Below, piece by piece: positions 1 to 5,487 of a stretch of DNA of 5,538 bases; position 1 is the stretch's first letter, and each line of letters begins with the position of its first letter. The stretch comes from Egaibacter sp046050465. GTDB lineage: Bacteria > Pseudomonadota > Gammaproteobacteria > Burkholderiales > Burkholderiaceae_C. Made by a program: the position numbers and the translations under genes. Below the pieces are notes generated by a model that saw only the letters and a list, made by a program, of their open reading frames with translations, searched no databases and was not told the DNA's origin. The stretch covers positions 1 to 5,538 of the forward strand of contig JBJOPS010000041.1 of the NCBI GenBank assembly GCA_046050465.1. Reading direction: 5' to 3'.

Positions 1-1095
1 GCTCATGGCCGCCACTTCGCGGTCAGCCACCACTTTCACTGGCTTCTTGAGATTGATCAGGCCCAGGTAGCCAGGTTTGCAGCCGAAGTGATCGTCGATT
101 TCCTCCAGCGTGGCAAACCGCAAGCCGCCTTCCATGCCGGGAACCTTGTTGGCCTTGACCTCGTTCATTTCATGGTCACCGCGCAGCATCAGCAGCCATA
201 TCTGGATTTTGATGACCTTGCCTGCTTCGTCTTTTTCTTCCGTGGCCAGCACGAGCGACTTGATGGTTTGCTGCAAAGGTACGTTCAGGTACTCTGCGAC
301 ATCGGCACAGGTGCTTTTCCCCGGTGTTGCCGTCTTCGTCATGGTCTGTGTGGGCGCCTTGCGGGCGCCCTGTGGCGCCTGCGCCTCAGCTTTTTCCATG
401 TTGGCTGCGTAATCGCTGTCGGGGCAATAGACGATGGCGTCCTCGCCCGTGGCGGCAATCACCTGAAACTCTTCGCTCAGGTCGCCACCAATGGCACCAC
501 TGTCTGCGGCCACGGCACGGTAGGTCAGGCCGAAACGGTCAAAAATCCGCCGGTAGGCTTTGGCCATGATCTGGTAGCTGGCCTTGGCCGACTCGGGGTC
601 ACGGTCAAAGCTGTAGGCGTCTTTCATGATGAATTCGCGCCCGCGCATCAAACCAAACCGGGGACGCCGCTCATCACGAAACTTGGTCTGGATCTGGTAG
701 AGGTTTTTAGGTAGCTGCTTGTAGCTCTTGATTTCCTGGCGGGCAATGTCGGTCACCACCTCTTCGCTGGTGGGTTGCACTACGTAGTCGCGCTCATGCC
801 GGTCCTGAATGCGCAGCAGCTCAGGGCCCATCTTGGCAAAACGGCCAGTCTCCTGCCACAACTCGGCGGGCTGCACCACAGGCATGCTGAGCTCCACGGC
901 ACCCGCGCGGTTCATCTCCTCACGCACGATGGCCTCCACCTTGCGAATCACGCGCAGGCCCAGTGGCATGTAGGTATAAATGCCCGCGCCCAGCTTTTTG
1001 ATCATGCCGGCACGCGTCATCAGCTTGTGGCTGGCAACCTCGGCGTCAGCGGGGGCTTCCTTGAGAGTAGAGATGAAAAATTGGGAGGCTTTCAT
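1..1095 (-). CDS. proS: Prolyl-tRNA synthetase, N-terminal 365 residues (C-terminus beyond window)
   Basis: This is a cytoplasmic class II aminoacyl-tRNA synthetase that joins proline to tRNA-Pro using ATP. The frame is open from ATG at 1095-1093 to the left edge, giving 365 codons; the family's bacterial long form is about 570-580 residues. It starts MKASQFFIST. Class II motif 1 lies around residues 45-72, ending in the conserved proline of ELSMP. Motif 2 is clear at 139-155 (FRDERRPRFGLM, then RGREF), with KDAYSF after it. The insertion (INS) editing domain, which hydrolyses Ala-tRNA-Pro, begins near residue 222; Lys279 in QQTIKS matches the editing lysine known in E. coli ProS. Motif 3 and the anticodon-binding domain are outside the window. 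An Ala/Thr/Pro-rich linker occupies about 238-260. No strong Shine-Dalgarno sequence precedes the start. The gene is divergent from rppH. The identity is secure. Confidence 0.97.
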   Translation of the reverse strand, partial: MKASQFFISTLKEAPADAEVASHKLMTRAGMIKKLGAGIYTYMPLGLRVIRKVEAIVREEMNRAGAVELSMPVVQPAELWQETGRFAKMGPELLRIQDRHERDYVVQPTSEEVVTDIARQEIKSYKQLPKNLYQIQTKFRDERRPRFGLMRGREFIMKDAYSFDRDPESAKASYQIMAKAYRRIFDRFGLTYRAVAADSGAIGGDLSEEFQVIAATGEDAIVYCPDSDYAANMEKAEAQAPQGARKAPTQTMTKTATPGKSTCADVAEYLNVPLQQTIKSLVLATEEKDEAGKVIKIQIWLLMLRGDHEMNEVKANKVPGMEGGLRFATLEEIDDHFGCKPGYLGLINLKKPVKVVADREVAAMS

Positions 1096-1130
1096 GGCGA
1101 GAATTGAAGTACCGAAACAGCCCGAACCCC

Positions 1131-1158
1131 TTGATGCCCAGCGCTTGCTGTGCATAAT
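1131..1158 (+). promoter_or_regulatory. Probable sigma-70 promoter for rppH
   Basis: TTGATG at 1131-1136 and CATAAT at 1153-1158 are separated by 16 bp and resemble the -35 and -10 consensus elements. Transcription would start near 1165, leaving a leader of about 22 nt before the rppH ATG at 1188. It lies in the 92-bp gap between divergent proS and rppH. No equally good promoter was seen for proS on the other strand. Confidence 0.55.
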
Positions 1159-1187
1159 GGGCTCAGTTTAAGAATTGGGGTTTGATT

Positions 1188-1838
1188 ATGCTTGACCGGG
1201 ACGGCTTTAGGCCCAACGTCGGCATCGTCCTGCTCAACCAGAAAAATCAGGTTTTTTGGGGCAAGCGCATACGTACCCATTCATGGCAGTTTCCGCAGGG
1301 TGGCATTGATCGGGGCGAAACCCCGGAGCAGGCCATGTACCGCGAGCTGCATGAAGAGGTGGGGCTCCAGCCGGAGCATGTGTGTGTGGTCGCCCGAACC
1401 CGCGACTGGTTGCGCTACGAGGTGCCGGACCGCTACATTCGCCGCGATGCACGCGGTCATTACAAAGGCCAGAAGCAGATCTGGTTTCTGCTCCAGCTGG
1501 TCGGTCACGACTGGGATTTGAACCTGCGTGCGACTGACCACCCCGAGTTCGATGCCTGGCGCTGGAACGACTACTGGGTGCCGCTGGACATGGTGGTTGA
1601 ATTTAAACGTGGTGTCTATGAAATGGCGCTGACAGAGCTTGCCCGCTTTTTGCCACGTCACGATGTGCGGAACCGTTTTCTACGGCAGGGCACGCGTTCG
1701 CGCGACCATGACAACATCCACTCTGCCCAAGAAGTCATGCCCGGCGCCGGTTTTGAGCTACCGCCCGGCGCGACCTTTGAGCCTGACCCACAAGTCAGCA
1801 TCAATACCAGCGGTCATCCGAACAGCCATGCGAATTAG
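1188..1838 (+). CDS. rppH: RNA 5' pyrophosphohydrolase RppH (Nudix hydrolase)
   Basis: This Nudix enzyme removes pyrophosphate from the 5' triphosphate end of mRNAs (and cleaves dinucleoside polyphosphates), creating 5' monophosphate ends that RNase E degrades faster. The 216-residue protein starts MLDRDGFRPNVGIVLLN, the usual RppH N-terminus. The Nudix box spans residues 38-60 and fits GX5EX7REUXEEXGU exactly, including RELHEEVGL. Conserved downstream stretches include QKQIWFLL and VVEFKRGVYEMAL. The ATG at 1188 is chosen because family members begin there; an in-frame TTG two codons earlier (1182) is less likely. A weak GGGG lies upstream. E. coli RppH is about 176 residues; here the core ends near residue 160 and an additional tail of about 50 residues, rich in Pro, Gly, His and Asn, follows, as seen in betaproteobacterial homologues. 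Its 3' end overlaps the next gene by 11 bp, suggesting co-transcription. Confidence 0.97.
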   Translation: MLDRDGFRPNVGIVLLNQKNQVFWGKRIRTHSWQFPQGGIDRGETPEQAMYRELHEEVGLQPEHVCVVARTRDWLRYEVPDRYIRRDARGHYKGQKQIWFLLQLVGHDWDLNLRATDHPEFDAWRWNDYWVPLDMVVEFKRGVYEMALTELARFLPRHDVRNRFLRQGTRSRDHDNIHSAQEVMPGAGFELPPGATFEPDPQVSINTSGHPNSHAN

Positions 1839-2331
1839 AAAACTGGCCGTTATGGTGGTGACGCTGATGATCTTTGGTGGTGCGTCAGCGCAATTGAGCA
1901 GCCTCGATCCCGACTGGAAGGAGGTTGACGTACCCCTTCCGCCTGCGTTCAATAAGGACAAGTTGGTGCCGGTAGATATGCCGCCCCACGTCACACTTAA
2001 GTTGGGTGTGGATCCTGCCACTTTGAGCATTTCAAACGACGGTGTGGTGCGCTATGTGATGGTCGCCACCAGTAGTGCGGGCACGATCAATGCGATGTAT
2101 GAGGGTATTCGCTGCCTTACGGGCGAGGTAAAAGTTTATGCACGCTTCAGTGCCTCAGGCCAGTGGAAAGCCGTCGAGAACCCCCAATGGGCACCGCTGA
2201 ACGGCAACCAGCCATCCAGGCATGCTGCCGCTCTGGCACGACAGGGCGCGTGCGACGGCCGCGCGGCAACAGCTGCATCACCAACCGAGATCGTCCAGAA
2301 ACTCAAAAGCCCGGCGCTTCAGCAGCGCTAG
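1828..2331 (+). CDS. CNP1-like secreted protein of unknown function
   Basis: The 167-residue protein is probably exported to the periplasm. The N-terminus has a signal peptide: a basic start (MRIRK), a hydrophobic core at about residues 6-18, and a likely signal peptidase I site after GGASA (residue 21). The mature part, about 146 residues, has two cysteines (Cys96 in IRCLTG and Cys142 in GACDG) that could form a disulfide, and a Tyr/Val-rich strand-like middle with YEGIRCLTGEV. This resembles the CNP1-like family, often found beside rppH in Burkholderiales; the family's biochemical role is not known. The frame is open further upstream, but those codons lie inside rppH in another frame. The ATG at 1828 is preferred because it places the signal peptide correctly and overlaps the rppH stop by 11 bp, so translation is probably coupled. 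No good Shine-Dalgarno is visible. The family name is a recognition by eye. Confidence 0.8.
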   Translation: MRIRKLAVMVVTLMIFGGASAQLSSLDPDWKEVDVPLPPAFNKDKLVPVDMPPHVTLKLGVDPATLSISNDGVVRYVMVATSSAGTINAMYEGIRCLTGEVKVYARFSASGQWKAVENPQWAPLNGNQPSRHAAALARQGACDGRAATAASPTEIVQKLKSPALQQR

Positions 2332-2335
2332 GCTT
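2305..2335 (-). terminator. Probable intrinsic terminator of proB, overlapping the convergent gene's end
   Basis: An imperfect inverted repeat pairs 2307-2317 with 2325-2335 (arms AAGCC and GCGC with a 2x2 imperfection, 7-nt loop). Read on the minus strand, the hairpin ends in a short run of T (GGGCTTTTGAG), which fits termination of transcription arriving from proB, whose stop is about 32 bp away. On the plus strand the hairpin is followed by TATATGG rather than a T run. The stop codon of the CNP1-like gene (2329-2331) lies in the stem. The T tract is short, so confidence is moderate. Confidence 0.4.
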
Positions 2336-2366
2336 ATATGGCCTGCAACCCACCTGATTTTTTGGA

Positions 2367-3488
2367 TCAGCGGGTCAGCACCAGGTTATCACGGTGCAGC
2401 ATCTCGGGGCCAGCTGAGTAGCCCAGCAGTTTTTCGTACTCACTGGACGGCTTGCGACAAATCAGGCGTGCCTCGCTGCTGGAGTAGTTGGCCAATCCGC
2501 GTGCGATTTCTGATCCGCAGGCGTCGCGTACAGCAATGACATCACCGCGTGAAAAATCCCCTTCCACGCCCGTCATGCCAATAGGTAACAGGCTCTTTCC
2601 TTCGTCGCGCAGTTTGGCGGCAGCACCAACGTCAACGACGACCGCACCCCGCATTTGCAGGTGATCGGCGATCCACTGTTTGCGAGCCTGATTTTTCTGC
2701 GTCTGGGCCACCAGTAGAGTACCAATGGACTCTCCACGCGAGAGGCGTGGCAGTGCATCCGGTTCGCGCCCCCAGGCAATGACGGTTGATGCACCAGAGC
2801 CAGCAGCCCGCTTTGCCGCCAGAATTTTTGTGATCATCCCGCCCCGACCGAGGCTGGAGCCTGCGCCACCGGCCATGGCCTCAAGTGCCGGATCACCCGC
2901 CTTGGCTTCGTCCACAAACCGTGCATCCGGGTTGGAACGCGGATCGGCGGTGTACAAACCCTTTTGGTCTGTCAGGATGACCAGCGCATCGGCCTCCACC
3001 AGGTTGGCGACCAAAGCACCCAAAGTGTCGTTGTCGCCAAACTTGATCTCGTCGTTGACCACAGTGTCGTTTTCGTTGATCACTGGCACCACGCCCAGCT
3101 TGAGCAGCGTCAGCAGGGTTGAGCGTGCGTTGAGGTAGCGCTCCCGGTCTGCCAGATCGGCATGGGTGAGCAGCACCTGCGCACTGCCTAACCCGTTTTC
3201 GCGCAGCTTGGTTTCATACATCTGCGCCAGACCCATTTGCCCCACCGCTGCAGCTGCCTGCAACTCACTGATATCGTGCGGGCGCGTCGCCCAGCCCAAA
3301 CGCTTCATGCCCTCAGCAATCGCGCCGCTGGACACCATGATGACCTCCCGGCCATCACGCACCAGAACAGCCAATTGGCGGCACCACTCACCAATGGCCG
3401 GTGCATCCAGCCCACGGCCTTCGTTGGTCACCAGGCTGGAGCCTACCTTGACCACGACCCGTTTTGCATCACGCATTGCATTTGCCAC
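2367..3488 (-). CDS. proB: Glutamate 5-kinase (AAK kinase plus PUA domain)
   Basis: ProB phosphorylates L-glutamate on the gamma-carboxyl group with ATP, the first and usually proline-inhibited step of proline synthesis in the cytoplasm. The 373-residue protein has an amino-acid-kinase domain at about residues 8-255, with KVGSS at 14-18, SSGAIAEG at 53-60, NEND at 138-141, FGDND at 150-154 and LTDQKGLYTADPR at 172-184. A PUA domain covers roughly 272-360 (VVDVGAAAKL, SLLPIGM, GDVIAV). The length matches E. coli ProB (367). The start is GTG at 3488-3486: AAGGA ends 9 nt upstream, and the protein then begins a normal distance before the VVKVGSS strand. An upstream GTG at 3509, preceded by GAGG, would add seven residues (MPKGYIK) encoded by repeat-like DNA. 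The gene follows obgE after 84 bp, a betaproteobacterial arrangement; proA is not adjacent here. Confidence 0.97.
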   Translation of the reverse strand: MANAMRDAKRVVVKVGSSLVTNEGRGLDAPAIGEWCRQLAVLVRDGREVIMVSSGAIAEGMKRLGWATRPHDISELQAAAAVGQMGLAQMYETKLRENGLGSAQVLLTHADLADRERYLNARSTLLTLLKLGVVPVINENDTVVNDEIKFGDNDTLGALVANLVEADALVILTDQKGLYTADPRSNPDARFVDEAKAGDPALEAMAGGAGSSLGRGGMITKILAAKRAAGSGASTVIAWGREPDALPRLSRGESIGTLLVAQTQKNQARKQWIADHLQMRGAVVVDVGAAAKLRDEGKSLLPIGMTGVEGDFSRGDVIAVRDACGSEIARGLANYSSSEARLICRKPSSEYEKLLGYSAGPEMLHRDNLVLTR

Positions 3489-3502
3489 TTTTATGTATCC
3501 TT
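3486..3502 (-). promoter_or_regulatory. Ribosome binding site and GTG start that set the proB N-terminus
   Basis: On the minus strand AAGGA (3502-3498) is followed by 9 nt and then GTG (3488-3486). This is the best ribosome binding site near the start and favours GTG at 3488 over GTG at 3509 and ATG at 3476. It abuts the end of the repeat-like element upstream. Confidence 0.6.
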
Positions 3503-3557
3503 TTGGCACCTGGCCCTCGTCAATATTGCGTGAACAGCTACACTATTTATAGCAAAA
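3499..3557 (-). repeat. Probable degenerate Comamonadaceae interspersed repeat
   Basis: The minus strand reads TTTTGCTATAAATAG, then TGTAGCTGTTCACGC, then AATATTGACGAGGGC, then CAGGTGCCAAAAGG. This order (a GCTAT/ATAGC inverted repeat, AGCTG..CGC, a GGGC-AG-GCC block, then an A-rich end) matches from memory a short noncoding repeat commonly scattered through genomes of Polaromonas, Rhodoferax and Acidovorax. Only one copy is in the window, so repetition cannot be shown here. It fills most of the gap between obgE and proB. It also contains TGCTATAAA, an extended -10-like sequence without a convincing -35. Confidence 0.4.
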
Positions 3558-3572
3558 CATCTCATGGCGTGA

Positions 3573-4643
3573 TCACGTCAACGAATCTGGCAGAAAGCGT
3601 GGATCTATTTCCTCGGGCGCCTGCTCGGCCACCTGCTGTGCATGAACGTGCTTGTACACGGCCTTTACAAGTGCTGCGCATCCTTCGCGATTCAGAGCAG
3701 AAATTTCAAACACAGGCCCCTTGAATTTGAAGCGCTTGACAAAGTCTTTCACCAGCGCGGCACGATCATTCGCAGGCACCATGTCCAGCTTATTCAATAC
3801 CAGCCAGCGCGGCTTGTCATAAAGTGCCTTGTCATATTTTTTCAATTCGTTGACGATAGCCTTGGCTGCGGCGACGGTATCAACACCCTCATCGAAGGGC
3901 GCCATGTCTACTATGTGCAGCAACAGGCGTGTGCGCTGCAAATGGCGCAGGAACAGGTGACCCAAACCAGCACCTTCGGAGGCACCTTCAATCAAACCCG
4001 GTAAATCTGCCACCACAAAGCTTTGCTCTGGGCCGACCCGCACAACCCCCAGATTGGGGTGCAGCGTGGTAAAGGGATAGTCTGCAATGCGGGGGCGAGC
4101 GTTGGAGATAGCTGTAATGAGCGTGGACTTGCCTGCGTTGGGCAGGCCTAGCAGGCCCACATCGGCAAGCACCTTCAACTCAAGTTTCAGGCTTTTCTTT
4201 TCACCGGGCCAACCAGGTGTTTTTTGTCGCGGAGCGCGGTTAATGGCGCTCTTGAAGCGCATGTTGCCAAACCCGCCATCACCGCCCTTGGCAATGGTAA
4301 TAACCTCACCGGCAGTCAGCAACTCATACAGCACTTCGCCAGTCTCTGCATTCGTGATGATGGTGCCAACCGGCATCTTCAGCGTGATGTCATCACCTGC
4401 TGCACCGAACATGTCCGAACCCATGCCGTGCTGGCCACGCTTGGCATCGTGCCGACGGGAAAACCGGAAATCCACCAGCGTGTTCAAGTTGGGATCAGCA
4501 ACGGCAAAAACGTGACCGCCGCGACCACCGTCCCCCCCGTTTGGACCGCCAAACTCCTTGTACTTTTCATGCCGGAACGAGACGCAGCCGGCTCCACCAT
4601 CTCCGGCCGAGATGTCAATGTAGGCTTCGTCAACGAACTTCAT
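3573..4643 (-). CDS. obgE: GTPase ObgE/CgtA, 50S ribosome assembly
   Basis: ObgE is an essential GTPase that binds the 50S subunit, assists its late assembly and links growth to (p)ppGpp. The 356-residue protein has a glycine-rich Obg fold at residues 1-158 (MKFVDEAYIDISAGDGGAGC; repeated GGDGG and GGxGG turns). The G domain follows at about 160-335: G1 GLPNAGKS (166-173), G2 FTT (191-193), G3 DLPG (213-216), G4 NKLD (284-287) and G5 SAL (315-317). All nucleotide-binding motifs are intact. A short charged tail (residues 336-356) is the variable C-terminus. The length is normal for proteobacterial forms without the long acidic tail. AGGA lies 4 nt before the ATG. It is 69 bp from rpmA, but a strong terminator lies between them, so its expression probably depends on read-through or an unseen promoter. 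Confidence 0.98.
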   Translation of the reverse strand: MKFVDEAYIDISAGDGGAGCVSFRHEKYKEFGGPNGGDGGRGGHVFAVADPNLNTLVDFRFSRRHDAKRGQHGMGSDMFGAAGDDITLKMPVGTIITNAETGEVLYELLTAGEVITIAKGGDGGFGNMRFKSAINRAPRQKTPGWPGEKKSLKLELKVLADVGLLGLPNAGKSTLITAISNARPRIADYPFTTLHPNLGVVRVGPEQSFVVADLPGLIEGASEGAGLGHLFLRHLQRTRLLLHIVDMAPFDEGVDTVAAAKAIVNELKKYDKALYDKPRWLVLNKLDMVPANDRAALVKDFVKRFKFKGPVFEISALNREGCAALVKAVYKHVHAQQVAEQAPEEIDPRFLPDSLT

Positions 4644-4661
4644 GATTTCCTAAGCTTTATA

Positions 4662-4692
4662 AACGAAAAACCCCGCGCCGGGCGCAGGGTTT
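4662..4692 (-). terminator. Intrinsic terminator between rpmA and obgE
   Basis: On the minus strand AAACCCTGCGC (4692-4682) pairs with GCGCGGGGTTT (4678-4668) in an 11-bp stem with one G-U pair and a 3-nt loop. The stem runs into TTTTTCG. The T tract is on the minus side only, so it acts on transcripts coming from rplU-rpmA. It begins about 20 bp after the rpmA stop and ends about 20 bp before the obgE start. Confidence 0.85.
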
Positions 4693-4712
4693 CACACTGG
4701 GTCAGGTGAGAA

Positions 4713-4970
4713 TCAAGCCGAGGTGATACTCACCGTGTGCTTGTTCAACGAGCCCTTCACGGCAAACGACACGTGGCCGTCCACCAATGCAAACAGGGTG
4801 TGGTCCTTGCCAATACCAACATTGGTACCGGGGTGGAACTTGGTGCCACGCTGACGCACGATGATCGCGCCTGCGCTGATCAATTCACCGCCAAAGGCTT
4901 TCACGCCAAGCATTTTGGGCTTCGAATCGCGCCCGTTTCGCGTAGAGCCGCCGCCTTTTTTCTGTGCCAT
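4713..4970 (-). CDS. rpmA: 50S ribosomal protein bL27
   Basis: bL27 sits at the 50S peptidyl-transferase centre, where its flexible N-terminus reaches toward the P-site tRNA. The 85-residue protein matches the family's usual length. It begins MAQKKGGGSTRNGRDSKPK, the normal proteobacterial form: the glycine-rich tail starts directly after the initiator, without the cleaved leader known from Firmicutes. The core includes GVKAFGG, IIVRQRGTKFHPG and NVGIGKDHTLFAL. AAGGAG lies upstream of the ATG at a good distance. It follows rplU by 12 bp, forming a standard two-gene ribosomal operon, and is followed by an intrinsic terminator. Confidence 0.98.
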   Translation of the reverse strand: MAQKKGGGSTRNGRDSKPKMLGVKAFGGELISAGAIIVRQRGTKFHPGTNVGIGKDHTLFALVDGHVSFAVKGSLNKHTVSITSA

Positions 4971-4982
4971 GACTCTTGCTCC

Positions 4983-5294
4983 TTAAGCGGCAATCGCACC
5001 AATCAGCAGTTCAGTGAACTGCTGGCGATGGCCCTGACGTTTCTGGTAATGCTTGCGACGGCGCATCTTGAAGATGCGAACCTTGTCGTGTTTACCGTGA
5101 GCCACGACCGTGACACTCACAGTTGCGCCGGACACCAGGGGCGTGCCAATCTTGATATCAGCGCCGTTTCCGACGGCCAACACCTGATCAAACACAATTT
5201 CCTGGCCTACGTCCGCAGCAATCTGTTCTACTTTAATTTTTTCGCCAGCAGCAACCCGATATTGCTTGCCACCGGTTTTTATGACCGCGTACAT
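4983..5294 (-). CDS. rplU: 50S ribosomal protein bL21
   Basis: bL21 is a 23S rRNA-binding protein of the large subunit. The 103-residue protein begins MYAVIKTGGKQYRVAAGEKIKVE, the conserved bL21 N-terminus, and contains DQVLAVGNGADIKIGTP and the basic rRNA-binding stretch KVRIFKMRRRKHYQKRQGHRQ near residues 71-91. The length equals the E. coli protein. GAGGT precedes the ATG closely. It is the first gene of the rplU-rpmA operon. A promoter-like -10 lies about 50 bp upstream, close to the apparent boundary of an insertion sequence. Confidence 0.98.
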   Translation of the reverse strand: MYAVIKTGGKQYRVAAGEKIKVEQIAADVGQEIVFDQVLAVGNGADIKIGTPLVSGATVSVTVVAHGKHDKVRIFKMRRRKHYQKRQGHRQQFTELLIGAIAA

Positions 5295-5311
5295 GTTGAC
5301 CTCATCTATTT

Positions 5312-5341
5312 AGGCTCTGGGAACGGATTTTCGCAGAGCCC
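5312..5341 (-). repeat. Inverted repeat in the rplU leader or start region
   Basis: On the minus strand GGGCTCTG (5341-5334) can pair with CAGAGCCT (5319-5312), an 8-bp stem with one G-U pair and a 14-nt loop. It lies between the rplU -10 element and the rplU start. Given the -10 position, transcription would start near 5338, so the 5' arm may be only partly transcribed. It could be a leader hairpin or a DNA operator. Confidence 0.4.
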
Positions 5342-5344
5342 AAG

Positions 5345-5373
5345 AGTATAACATGGTTTGGGGTCACTAACAT
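5345..5373 (-). promoter_or_regulatory. Probable rplU promoter with a clear -10 and poor -35
   Basis: On the minus strand TATACT (5350-5345) differs from the -10 consensus at one position and is placed suitably for rplU. At 17 bp spacing the -35 hexamer reads ATGTTA (5373-5368), which is poor. This region touches the CTAA at 5367-5370, one of two candidate insertion boundaries, so the original -35 may have been altered. Confidence 0.5.
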
Positions 5374-5375
5374 AG

Positions 5376-5401
5376 GCATCCCCTGATGCATCCCCTGATG
5401 C
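5376..5401. repeat. Two tandem 12-bp units, each able to form a small hairpin
   Basis: GCATCCCCTGAT occurs at 5376-5387 and again at 5388-5399, followed by GC. Because GCATC and GATGC are complementary, each unit plus the next two bases forms a 5-bp stem with a CCCT loop. It lies between the rplU promoter and the transposase gene. Two copies are too few for a CRISPR, and there are no spacers. Confidence 0.85.
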
Positions 5402-5449
5402 TTGTCGGCCGAGGTGTCTAAGGATGATGTTCAAAACTATTCCGCCAAA

Positions 5450-5468
5450 TACGTGACTGAGGCACGTA
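5450..5468. repeat. Short inverted repeat upstream of the transposase gene
   Basis: TACGTG (5450-5455) and CACGTA (5463-5468) form perfect 6-bp arms around a 7-bp spacer, centred about 29 bp before the transposase ATG. It could be a protein-binding site or a small hairpin; no role is assigned. Confidence 0.45.
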
Positions 5469-5487
5469 ACTTGCGATCATTGACGGT

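Noticed and set aside
88..714. Long plus-strand open frame (208 codons)
   Set aside because: It is antisense to proS, whose conserved motifs occupy the minus strand throughout; the translation resembles no family I recognise and is a mirror of GC-biased codons.
1639..1827. Upstream start for the CNP1-like protein at 1639
   Set aside because: These 63 codons lie inside rppH in another frame and would bury the clear signal peptide starting at 1828.
2336..2369. CTGAT/ATCAG inverted repeat around a T run in the gap between the convergent genes, as a bidirectional terminator
   Set aside because: The stem is only 5 bp and the T run lies in the loop, not after the stem.
3489..3509. proB starting at GTG 3509
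   Set aside because: It has a possible GAGG upstream but would add seven residues from repeat-like DNA; GTG 3488 has a better AAGGA and a family-like distance to the kinase domain. It remains possible.
4656..4661. TATAAA on the minus strand as an obgE promoter -10
   Set aside because: No -35 is available, since the spacing places it in the terminator hairpin, and the start point would be almost at the ATG.
4737..5351. Long plus-strand open frame (204 codons) across rplU and rpmA
   Set aside because: It is antisense to two unmistakable ribosomal protein genes and spans their intergenic gap and leader.
5376..5401. Tandem repeats as a CRISPR fragment
   Set aside because: The units are only 12 bp, directly adjacent, and lack spacers or nearby cas genes.
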